Source: Microbacterium sp. SL75
Lineage (GTDB): Bacteria; Actinomycetota; Actinomycetes; Actinomycetales; Microbacteriaceae
Length of the DNA: 64,000 nucleotides
Reading direction: 5' to 3'
Assembly: GCF_026625865.1 (NCBI RefSeq)
Contig: NZ_CP113067.1
Span: forward strand, 2,542,001-2,606,000
The notes under the pieces are model-generated. The model was not told the origin of the DNA, did not search any database, and saw only the letters and a program-made list of their open reading frames with translations. Positions within the stretch are counted from its first letter, which is position 1. Every line of letters begins with the position of its first letter. A program made the translations under genes and the position numbers. Of this stretch, positions 50,445-62,917 are shown in pieces.

Positions 50445-53400
50445 GTGTCGACCGAATCACGCCGTCCCCTGTCGGCGTGGCGATTCGACGGAACGCTCCG
50501 GGCCTACCAGCGCGCCGCGCTCGACCGTGTCGACGTCGACGCGGGGGAGCCGCTGCACCTCGTCGCCCCGCCGGGTGCCGGGAAGACTCTGCTCGGGCTC
50601 CTCCTCGCCGCACGCCGGGGGCGCCGCACCGTGGTCTTCGCGCCCACGACGGCCATCCGGGCGCAGTGGGTGGGCGCTGCCCGCGTGCTGGCGAACGATG
50701 CCGCCGCCGTGTCGGACGACCCCGACCGCCCCGCCGACCTCACCGCCCTGACGTACCAGGCGATCAGCGTGGTCGACTCCAGCGAACCCTTCGCGGCCCT
50801 GGCGCGCGCCCGCTGGGTCGACGAGCTGATCGCCGACGATCGCACTCCCGACCAGGCCGAGGGATGGCTCGAGGCGCTCAGCCAGAGCAATGCCGCGGCG
50901 TACGGCCGTGGCATCCGCTCTCGTTCCCGCGCTCTTCGGCGCACTCTGGCGAGACAGGATGCCGCCGCGCTCACGGCCGCTCTGCACCCGCGATCGCGCG
51001 AGCTGTTGGAGCGCCTGGTCGAGGCGGGGGTCGAGACCATCGTCCTCGACGAGTGCCACCACCTCCTCGATCACTGGGCGCTGGTGGTCGCGGCGCTCGT
51101 CGCGCGGTCGCGCGCGGTGGGTCGGGAGCCGCTCGTGATCGGACTCACGGCCACACTTCCTTCGCCCGAGGATGCGAACGAATACGAGAACTACGTCTCG
51201 TTGCTGGGCGAGGTCGATCTCGAGGTTCCCGTGCCGGCCGTCGTGCGCGAGGGCGATCTCGCGCCGTACCGCGACCTCGTCCACGTGGTCGAACCGACGG
51301 GTGAGGAGAGAGCGTTCCTCTCCGCCCACGCCGAAGCTCTCGCCGAGGCGCTGCGGACGACCTTCGCGGTGGGCGCCGGGAGAGAGTTCCTCCGCGCGGT
51401 GCTCCAGCCGCCGGCCCCTTCCGCCCCCGCGGATCCCCTCGAACCGCCCGTTGAGGGCGTCTCGGCCCCGGTCGCTCCCGCGGGGAGGAGCGCGGTCGGC
51501 GGTGCCGAGATGGAGCCCCCGCCGCCCGCCGCCGAGTCGTCCGACCCCGATGCCGCGGTCGATGCCGCTCTCTCGGCGGCCTTCGCCGTCGACTTCGCCG
51601 GTGCCGAGGCCGCTGCGGCGATGTTCTCCGTCGTCGCGCCCGACGACCCGCTCACCGCTCGTCTTCCCGCCGTGGCGCGACGTGCGCCCACGACCGAGGA
51701 GACGCTGCGCCTCCTGGGTCGATATGCCCTGGACCGGGTGCTCCCCGACCCCGCGCGCGCCGACGATTGGCGCCGGCTGCGCCGCCTGCTCGCCGATTTC
51801 GGCTTCGCCCTGACCGACCGCGGGGTGCGGCGCACCCGCGACCCGATCGACACGGTCCTCGCGTCCTCCCTCTCGAAGGACAGGGGAGCGTGCGACATCC
51901 TCGCCCGCGAGCGCACCGAGCTCGGCGACCGCCTCCGCGCCCTCGTCGTGACCGATTACGTCACCCACGGCAACGTCCACGGGGGGCTGCTGGGCTCGGC
52001 CGGTGCCGTCCGCACGTTCTCGATCGTGGCGACGGATGCCGTTACCTCGGCGCTGCGCGCGATCCTCGTCACGTCCTCGACGGTGCGCGTCGCCGTCCGC
52101 CACGCGGACACGCTGCTTCCGGCGCTCACGCGCGAGCTCGGCGTCCCGGTGACGGGGGAGCCCTGCCCCGACGATGGGGCCGTCCTCGAGGTGCGGGGGA
52201 CCACGGGGTCGGGTGTGGTCGGCGCCGTCTCCCGGCTGCTCGCCGACGGCTCGCTCGAGGTGGTCGTGGGCACGCGCGGTCTGTTCGGCGAAGGCTGGGA
52301 CTGCCCGGCGGTGAACACCCTGATCGACCTCACGGCGGTGGCGACGGCGTCAGCGACGCAGCAGTTGCGGGGCCGTACGCTGCGACGCGATCCGAGCTGG
52401 CCCGAGAAGGTCGCCCACAACTGGACGGTCTCGGCGCTTCTGCCGCCCGACTCGCCCCTCGACGCGCAACCGGATGCCGCCCGCCTCCGTCGCAAGCACG
52501 CCGGCCTGTGGGGACTCGACGCCGACCACCCCGACCGCATCGTCCGCGGGCTGCCGGCGGCGCTGGGGCGCGAACGTCGTCGTGCGCTCGACGGGGTGCT
52601 CGAGAAGGCCCCCGGTGCGTCACTGGAGCGTGTCGACGCCCTGACCTCAGTTCCGCCGCGGAACGAGACGCGATCCGCCTGGCGCATCGGCTCCCCGTAC
52701 GACGATCGCGAGGAGCTCTCCGCGGTGGTCGAGCGCCCGGCCCGCACGCCGGTCTTCTCGACGTCGGTGCGGGCCGAGCGTGCCCTCGGCGGGTGGCTCG
52801 GAGTATCGGCGGGAGCGCCGGCGGCGATGCTCGCGTTGTCGTTCTTCCTGCCACCCGTCGCGGGAGTCGCGGTGGGGGGAGTCAGCATCCTGATCGGTGC
52901 CGTCATGGCCGTGCCCCTGTTCTCCGCGTGGCGTCGCACGCGTCGGCAGGCTCGGGACGCCGCGGCGACGCTGCGGAACATGGCGCATGTGGTGTGGACG
53001 GCGCTGTCCGAGAGTGGGCGCGTCCGGTCCCCGCTCGCGGTGCCCGTCTGGGAGCGAGAGCGGAGGGATGCCGATGGCACCCGCGCCGAGATCCGGATGG
53101 CGGACGCGAGCCTTGCCGATCAGAGGACGTTCGGGATCGCCCTGGAGGAGCTGTGCGGTCCGATTCGGACGCCGCGCTTCGTGCTGGAGGTCGATCGCGG
53201 CGGAGGGCCGTGGTGGGTGCGCGGCGTCCTCGAGCGCGCGGGACGCTCCCGGTCGCGGCAGTTCGTCGCCGTGCCTTCCGAGATCGGTCGTCGTCGGGCG
53301 GACGCTCTCCGCTTTCACGGCGCCTGGCAGGTGCACGTGGGTCCGGCCGTCCTGCACGAGCTCAACGGTCCCGAGAACCTCTCGCTGCTCGCAGAAGCGC

Positions 53401-53453
53401 GCCGCACCGGAGGGTTCTCCGGAGCGGCGCGCTCGATGATGCGGTGGAGCTGA
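50445..53453 (+). CDS. SF2 DEAD/DEAH-type helicase with C-terminal membrane segment
   Basis: 1002 residues. RecA domain 1: Q-like WRFDGTLRAYQRAALD, Walker A APPGAGKT (41-48), DECHH (~202), GLTATLPS (motif III). Domain 2: VVVGTRGLFGEGWDCP (~610) and QQLRGRTLRRD (~640, motif VI). A Pro/Ala-rich spacer (~325-370) separates them. Residues ~784-825 are strongly hydrophobic (two helices, APAAMLALSFFLPPVAGVAVGGVSILIGAVMAVPLF), then a soluble C-terminal ~170 residues. No nuclease domain is seen. TAGACT lies six bases before the GTG, so it is leaderless. The substrate is unknown. Confidence 0.88.
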   Translation: MSTESRRPLSAWRFDGTLRAYQRAALDRVDVDAGEPLHLVAPPGAGKTLLGLLLAARRGRRTVVFAPTTAIRAQWVGAARVLANDAAAVSDDPDRPADLTALTYQAISVVDSSEPFAALARARWVDELIADDRTPDQAEGWLEALSQSNAAAYGRGIRSRSRALRRTLARQDAAALTAALHPRSRELLERLVEAGVETIVLDECHHLLDHWALVVAALVARSRAVGREPLVIGLTATLPSPEDANEYENYVSLLGEVDLEVPVPAVVREGDLAPYRDLVHVVEPTGEERAFLSAHAEALAEALRTTFAVGAGREFLRAVLQPPAPSAPADPLEPPVEGVSAPVAPAGRSAVGGAEMEPPPPAAESSDPDAAVDAALSAAFAVDFAGAEAAAAMFSVVAPDDPLTARLPAVARRAPTTEETLRLLGRYALDRVLPDPARADDWRRLRRLLADFGFALTDRGVRRTRDPIDTVLASSLSKDRGACDILARERTELGDRLRALVVTDYVTHGNVHGGLLGSAGAVRTFSIVATDAVTSALRAILVTSSTVRVAVRHADTLLPALTRELGVPVTGEPCPDDGAVLEVRGTTGSGVVGAVSRLLADGSLEVVVGTRGLFGEGWDCPAVNTLIDLTAVATASATQQLRGRTLRRDPSWPEKVAHNWTVSALLPPDSPLDAQPDAARLRRKHAGLWGLDADHPDRIVRGLPAALGRERRRALDGVLEKAPGASLERVDALTSVPPRNETRSAWRIGSPYDDREELSAVVERPARTPVFSTSVRAERALGGWLGVSAGAPAAMLALSFFLPPVAGVAVGGVSILIGAVMAVPLFSAWRRTRRQARDAAATLRNMAHVVWTALSESGRVRSPLAVPVWERERRDADGTRAEIRMADASLADQRTFGIALEELCGPIRTPRFVLEVDRGGGPWWVRGVLERAGRSRSRQFVAVPSEIGRRRADALRFHGAWQVHVGPAVLHELNGPENLSLLAEARRTGGFSGAARSMMRWS

Positions 53454-53457
53454 GGGC

Positions 53458-54456
53458 TCAGTACCAGCCGGTCGACTGCGAGTGGCCCCACGCGCCGCAC
53501 GGCGTGCCGTAGCGGCCCGAGATGTACCCGAGGCCCCACGACACCTGGGTGGCCGCGTTGGTCTGCCAGTCGGCACCGGCGGACGACATCTTGCTGCCGG
53601 GGAGAGCCTGCGGGATGCCGTAGGCGCCGCTACCGGAGTTGTAGGCCTTGTAGTTCCAGCCCGACTCCTTGTTCCACAGCGACACGAGGCACGACATCTG
53701 GTCGTCGCCCCAGCCGCGGCTGGCGAGCATGTCGCGAGCAGCGGCCTGAGCACCCGCGACGCTGTTGTCGCCCGATCCGCCGCCTGTGGGAATGGGGGCC
53801 GACGATCCGCCGCCTCCACCGCTGTTGGAGCCCGACGACGACGACTCGGTCTTCTCCGCGGCCGCCTTGTCTGCGGCGGCCTTCGCGGCAGCAGCGGCCT
53901 CGGCCTCCTGTCGTGCCTTCTCGGCGGCCTCTTCTTCGGCCTTCTTGGCGACGGCGGCGTCAAGGCCGCCGCGCAGCTCCGCCACGCGCTGGTCGACCGA
54001 GGCGGTGGCCGCGGTGACGTCGTGGGCGAGGGCGGGAAGGAAGGTTTCGGGAAGCGCGGACGCCGCCTCCAGACGATCCGTCGCGTGCTGCAGAGCGGTG
54101 GTGTCGACCGTGGCGGGCTGGCCGATGTCGAGACCGGATGCCGCGATGTCCTTCTGCACGGCGGCGGCAGCCTGGATCGAGGTCGAGGCCGCGGTTTCGG
54201 CGGTCTTCGCCTGGGTCTTCTCGGGGCCGGGACTGGCGGCGAGGACCGTGGGAGTGATCGAGGAGGCGAGAGAGAACGTCGCCGTGGACAGGTCTGCGGG
54301 GGAAGCCGTGGCAGCCGGCGCGGTGCCGGTGAGAGCCGCAGCCGCGACGACGCCGAGCACGAGCGTGCCCACCGTCGTCACGGGGCGACGACGAGTGCGG
54401 CGGGCGGCGAGGCGGCGGTCACGACGATTGGTGGGGGGCGTCGAGTCAGAGCGCAT
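53458..54456 (-). CDS. Secreted transglycosylase-like protein, paralogue B
   Basis: 332 residues, built like the 46763-47737 product: signal segment (~27-50, VGTLVLGVVAAAALTGTAPAA), Ala-rich region, a KAEEEAAEKARQEAEAAAAAKAAADKAAAEK coiled coil, a Ser/Gly linker, and the C-terminal domain (SRGWGDDQMSCLVSLWNKESGWNYKAYN...GIPQALPGSKM...YGTPCGAWGHSQSTGWY). The two copies agree closely in the last ~85 residues and differ before that. It points away from rpsA and towards the helicase gene. No ribosome-binding site is evident before the ATG; an internal GTG (VTTVGTLV) is another possible start. Confidence 0.85.
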   Translation of the reverse strand: MRSDSTPPTNRRDRRLAARRTRRRPVTTVGTLVLGVVAAAALTGTAPAATASPADLSTATFSLASSITPTVLAASPGPEKTQAKTAETAASTSIQAAAAVQKDIAASGLDIGQPATVDTTALQHATDRLEAASALPETFLPALAHDVTAATASVDQRVAELRGGLDAAVAKKAEEEAAEKARQEAEAAAAAKAAADKAAAEKTESSSSGSNSGGGGGSSAPIPTGGGSGDNSVAGAQAAARDMLASRGWGDDQMSCLVSLWNKESGWNYKAYNSGSGAYGIPQALPGSKMSSAGADWQTNAATQVSWGLGYISGRYGTPCGAWGHSQSTGWY

Positions 54457-54735
54457 AAAACCGGTTTCACGTGAGGGAGGACGGTGCGGGTGTCACCGTC
54501 CGACCCGCGTTCAGCGGGCACAAGACGGGGAGCCTGGCACGTGTTTCTGGACGCCACCTGGGCGGACCGCCTCAAACCGGCCAGACAAAAGCGCCGATCC
54601 GAGGCGAATCACTCGCCCGAAGCTCCCGGTGCCTCAGGCTCCGTCCGTCACCGTCGCCAGGGTCGGGTGTCCCCGTACGACGTGCCCGACGGCGGGTGCG
54701 CGGAGCCCGCGACCACGCGCCAGGCCCGGTGCGTT
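54457..54735. other. Intergenic region between paralogue B and rpsA
   Basis: About 280 bases without a gene. It has a GGACGGTG...CACCGTCC inverted repeat at 54478-54502, close to the paralogue B start on the minus strand, and a TAGACT hexamer near 54736 that belongs to rpsA. Confidence 0.5.
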
Positions 54736-54741
54736 AGACTG
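54736..54741 (+). promoter_or_regulatory. rpsA promoter -10 and leader
   Basis: TAGACT at 54736-54741 in GCGTTAGACTGGGG. The start codon is 183 bases further on, so unlike many genes here rpsA has a long leader, suited to S1 autoregulation. Confidence 0.55.
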
Positions 54742-54923
54742 GGGTGTCACATCTGGGTTCGTCTGTCTGGCGGGCCCGTGGCATCGCACAAACAATCCGC
54801 TTCGCTTCGACTCGTGGTTGGAGTTCGCCCTCGGGCGGCCCCAGCCCGACGGCCCCCGGTCTTCGGACCGACGGGTACAGGAGTCGGAGCCCGACACCAC
54901 ACCCAACTAGGACAACCCACTAC

Positions 54924-56378
54924 ATGACTACCGCAACGACCGCCCCGGCTATCAAGCAGGTCGCGATCAACGACATCGGCTCGGCCGAAGACTTCCTGGC
55001 CGCGGTCGAGAAGACGCTCAAGTTCTTCAACGACGGCGACCTCATCGAAGGCACCGTGGTGAAGATCGACCGCGACGAGGTCCTCCTCGACGTCGGTTAC
55101 AAGACCGAGGGCGTCATCCCCTCCCGCGAGCTCTCGATCAAGCACGACGTCGACCCCAACGAGGTCGTCAACGTGGGCGATCACGTCGAGGCCCTCGTTC
55201 TCCAGAAGGAGGACAAGGAAGGCCGCCTCATCCTGTCCAAGAAGCGCGCGCAGTACGAGCGTGCGTGGGGCGACGTCGAGAAGATCAAGGAGAACGACGG
55301 TGTTGTCACCGGTTCCGTGATCGAGGTCGTCAAGGGTGGCCTCATCGTCGACATCGGCCTCCGTGGCTTCCTCCCGGCCTCGCTCATCGAGCTGCGCCGC
55401 GTCCGCGACCTCACGCCGTACCTCGGCCAGGAGATCGAGGCGAAGATCCTCGAGCTCGACAAGAACCGCAACAACGTCGTGCTCTCGCGCCGCGCCCTGC
55501 TCGAGCAGACGCAGTCCGAGTCGCGCACCACGTTCCTCAACAACCTCCACAAGGGCCAGGTCCGCAAGGGCACGGTCTCGTCGATCGTCAACTTCGGTGC
55601 GTTCGTCGACCTGGGTGGCGTCGACGGTCTCGTCCACGTCTCCGAGCTCTCCTGGAAGCACATCGAGCACGCCTCCGAGGTCGTCGAGGTGGGCCAGGAG
55701 GTCACCGTCGAGATCCTCGAGGTCGACCTCGACCGCGAGCGCGTGTCGCTCTCGCTCAAGGCGACGCAGGAAGACCCGTGGCAGGTGTTCGCCCGTACCC
55801 ACGCGATCGGCCAGATCGCTCCGGGCAAGGTCACCAAGCTCGTTCCGTTCGGTGCGTTCGTCCGCGTGGCCGACGGCATCGAGGGCCTCGTGCACATCTC
55901 CGAGCTGTCGGGTAAGCACGTCGAGCTCGCCGAGCAGGTCGTGTCGGTCGGCGAAGAGGTCTTCGTCAAGATCATCGACATCGATCTCGAGCGTCGCCGC
56001 ATCTCGCTGTCGCTGAAGCAGGCCAACGAGTCGGTCGACCCCAACGGCACCGAGTTCGACCCGGCGCTGTACGGCATGGCCACCGAGTACGACGAGCGTG
56101 GCGAGTACAAGTACCCCGAGGGCTTCGACCCCGAGTCGGGTGCGTGGCTCGAGGGCTTCGACACTCAGCGCGAAGCATGGGAGCAGGAGTACGCCGCTGC
56201 CCAGGGTCGCTGGGAAGCTCACAAGGCTGCCGTCGCCAAGGCCCTCGAGGCCGAGGCAGCCAACCCGACGGACACCGGTTCGTTCGGTGGATCCTTCTCG
56301 TCCGAGTCGCCCGCCCAGGGCACCCTCGCCGACGACGAGTCGCTGGCTGCGCTTCGCGAGAAGCTCTCCGGTCGCTGA
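54924..56378 (+). CDS. rpsA: 30S ribosomal protein S1
   Basis: 484 residues with four S1 domains, for example GDLIEGTVVKIDRDEVLLDVGYKTEGVIPSREL, GVVTGSVIEVVKGGLIVDIGLRGFLPASL, GQVRKGTVSSIVNFGAFVDLGGVDGLVHVSEL and GKVTKLVPFGAFVRVADGIEGLVHISEL, each ending in a V..K.....R..LSL-type strand. It docks mRNA on the ribosome. Four rather than six domains is the actinobacterial size. The C-terminus is acidic. AGGAC precedes the ATG. Codon use is strongly optimised (AAG, CTC, GTC), as for a highly expressed gene. Confidence 0.98.
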   Translation: MTTATTAPAIKQVAINDIGSAEDFLAAVEKTLKFFNDGDLIEGTVVKIDRDEVLLDVGYKTEGVIPSRELSIKHDVDPNEVVNVGDHVEALVLQKEDKEGRLILSKKRAQYERAWGDVEKIKENDGVVTGSVIEVVKGGLIVDIGLRGFLPASLIELRRVRDLTPYLGQEIEAKILELDKNRNNVVLSRRALLEQTQSESRTTFLNNLHKGQVRKGTVSSIVNFGAFVDLGGVDGLVHVSELSWKHIEHASEVVEVGQEVTVEILEVDLDRERVSLSLKATQEDPWQVFARTHAIGQIAPGKVTKLVPFGAFVRVADGIEGLVHISELSGKHVELAEQVVSVGEEVFVKIIDIDLERRRISLSLKQANESVDPNGTEFDPALYGMATEYDERGEYKYPEGFDPESGAWLEGFDTQREAWEQEYAAAQGRWEAHKAAVAKALEAEAANPTDTGSFGGSFSSESPAQGTLADDESLAALREKLSGR

Positions 56379-56391
56379 TCCGTCCCGCACT

Positions 56392-56425
56392 GAAGGCCGG
56401 TACCTCCTCGGAGGTGCCGGCCTTC
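56392..56425 (+). terminator. rpsA terminator
   Basis: GAAGGCCGGTACCTCC pairs with GGAGGTGCCGGCCTTC (16 bp, one G-U) around a two-base turn, 13 bases after the stop. Confidence 0.85.
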
Positions 56426-56483
56426 GGTCGTTCCCGGGCGCAAGCCCTGGTGAACGAGCGGGGGAGCAGGGCAGGATGAAGAC

Positions 56484-56657
56484 ATGGCTTCTCGACTTCC
56501 GCTCCTGATCACCCTCGCCGGCGTGGCCGTGCTCTTCCTGTCGATCGCGTTCGTCTTCGCTCTGGTCATCGGCGCGATGTTCTTCGGCGGGATCGAGTTC
56601 ACCGGGGGACACGCGGATGCCATGACCTCGCCGTCGACATGGACGCTCGTCGCCTGA
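56484..56657 (+). CDS. Small single-pass membrane protein
   Basis: 57 residues: MASRLPLLITLAGVAVLFLSI and onward form one long hydrophobic helix (~7-34), then FFGGIEFTGGHADAMTSPSTWTLVA. GCAGGATG lies before the ATG with about 8-base spacing. Codon use is normal for the window. I do not know the family; it occupies the gap between rpsA and the rRNA operon. Confidence 0.55.
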   Translation: MASRLPLLITLAGVAVLFLSIAFVFALVIGAMFFGGIEFTGGHADAMTSPSTWTLVA

Positions 56658-56773
56658 CCGTCATACCGTTCCCGCGGTTCGGCCCGGACGACCTGGAAGG
56701 TCGCGCCGGGCCGTCGACGTTTCCGCAGGATTCCGCGCCTGCGGTCCGGCGACACGCCCGAGATGTGCCCGGA

Positions 56774-56803
56774 TTCGACGGGTCGGTCGTTCCCGCGTAA
56801 CTT
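56774..56803 (+). promoter_or_regulatory. Candidate rRNA operon promoter
   Basis: TTCGAC (56774) and TAACTT (56798) with an 18-base spacer, followed by CTGTTCGCCCC. It is about 450 bases before 16S. Other promoters in the leader are possible. Confidence 0.4.
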
Positions 56804-57046
56804 ATTACCTGTTCGCCCCACAGGGGAGAGCGGAGAGGCCGGAAGGCCCCGCTTCGTCTCAAGTGGCGGACTGCCCAGAACCTCATCGTTTCGGTGTAGG
56901 GTTTTGGTTCTGGTCTTCGACCGGGTTTCACGACGTTGATCTTTTAGAGGTCCCACGGTGAGAGCCTTAAGGTTTGAATGATCGAATAGGTAGTGAATTG
57001 CCTCACGGGTAGGTCGGGAGACTGTTTCTGTGGGTGCGTCCGTTCC

Positions 57047-57060
57047 TTGAGAACTCAACA
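57047..57060 (+). promoter_or_regulatory. Antitermination-type box in the rRNA leader
   Basis: TTGAGAACTCAACA; a related TTGAGAACTACACAG occurs in the 16S-23S spacer at 59084. Such paired boxes before 16S and 23S match the boxA antitermination signal region of actinobacterial rrn operons. Confidence 0.6.
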
Positions 57061-57064
57061 GCGT

Positions 57065-57078
57065 GCACTTGTCAAATG
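57065..57078 (+). other. 5' strand of the pre-16S processing stem
   Basis: GCACTTGTCAAATG can pair with CATTTGATGGGGTGC at 58868-58882 in the spacer (GCAC/GTGC and CAAATG/CATTTG with an internal loop). That would bring the two ends of the pre-16S together for RNase III. Confidence 0.5.
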
Positions 57079-57253
57079 CCAATTTATTCCTCGTCGGTCT
57101 GACTTTTGTTGGATTGCGAGAAATTCCTTTGGATCAAAGACCAGCCCTTCCGGGGGTTGGCATATGAATTCGTCAGTTTTGATGTTTTCTCTTTGGTCAG
57201 TTTCAAACTCGCTATGACTGTCGTTTTCCCGGTGGTTGTATGCATTTCTTTTT

Positions 57254-62300
<5,047 letters not shown>

Positions 62301-62403
62301 ACACACCTGTTTTTGGTGCTTGCGTCCACTGAGTGGTTCTCGATGTACGGTCGGGAACTCAACAATGATCATGTCGTTGTTGGTTTGTGAAACATCAATA
62401 GTG

Positions 62404-62520
62404 TTTCGGCGGCCATAGCGAGAGGGAAACGCCCGGTTACATTCCGAACCCGGAAGCTAAGCCTCTCAGCGCCGATGGTACTGCAGGGGGGACCCTGTGG
62501 GAGAGTAGGACACCGCCGGA
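62404..62520 (+). rRNA. 5S ribosomal RNA
   Basis: GTTTCGGCGGCCATAGCG at the 5' end pairs with CACCGCCGGA at the 3' end (helix I). The loop sequences CCCGGTTACATTCCGAACCCGGAAG and GGGAGAGTAGG are conserved. 117 bases. It closes the rrn operon. Confidence 0.97.
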
Positions 62521-62532
62521 CTTCTTTTCAGT

Positions 62533-62566
62533 CGAAATGGCCACCCAACGTTGGGTGGCCATTTCG
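62533..62566 (+). terminator. rRNA operon terminator
   Basis: A 34-base perfect palindrome: CGAAATGGCCACCCAAC followed by its mirror, 13 bases after 5S. A T-rich stretch (CTTCTTTTC) precedes it. Confidence 0.85.
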
Positions 62567-62860
62567 CATTTACGGGCACTTTCGGTGCGGTACCGCGTCG
62601 GCGCGTTCTTCCGTAGGGAAGCACCCACCGACGCATCACCACACCCACCGCATGTGAGCCTGCCGCGTGCTCGCTACCTGTGGTTGCGTGCCATCCACGG
62701 TGACGGGGCTGGCCCATGCCCCGGCCCTCGTCTCGTAGGCATTCTCTACTCATCCTCCGCGCCGCGGGTGCGTTCGATCGAGGCACACGCGAGGTCGTTC
62801 GCGTCGTGCTCCGCCGACGGGTTCGGACCGGTGAAGCAGCTCGAGGAATCGCCTCGTCAA
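62567..62860. other. Intergenic region between rrn and ppc
   Basis: About 290 bases. I see no convincing gene: the frames that cross it lack ribosome-binding sites and are Arg/Ser/His-rich. No tRNA or known RNA motif is recognised. Confidence 0.6.
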
Positions 62861-62905
62861 CGCAGAACGCGCCGGCTCCCCTCCCGGGAGCCGGCGCGTT
62901 CTGCG
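62861..62905 (-). terminator. ppc terminator
   Basis: A 20-bp perfect stem (62861-62880 with 62886-62905; outer bases CGCAGAACGCGCCGG) closes a five-base loop, 12 bases after the ppc stop. It is the longest perfect hairpin in the window after the rrn one. Confidence 0.85.
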
Positions 62906-62917
62906 AGGGATCGTGTC

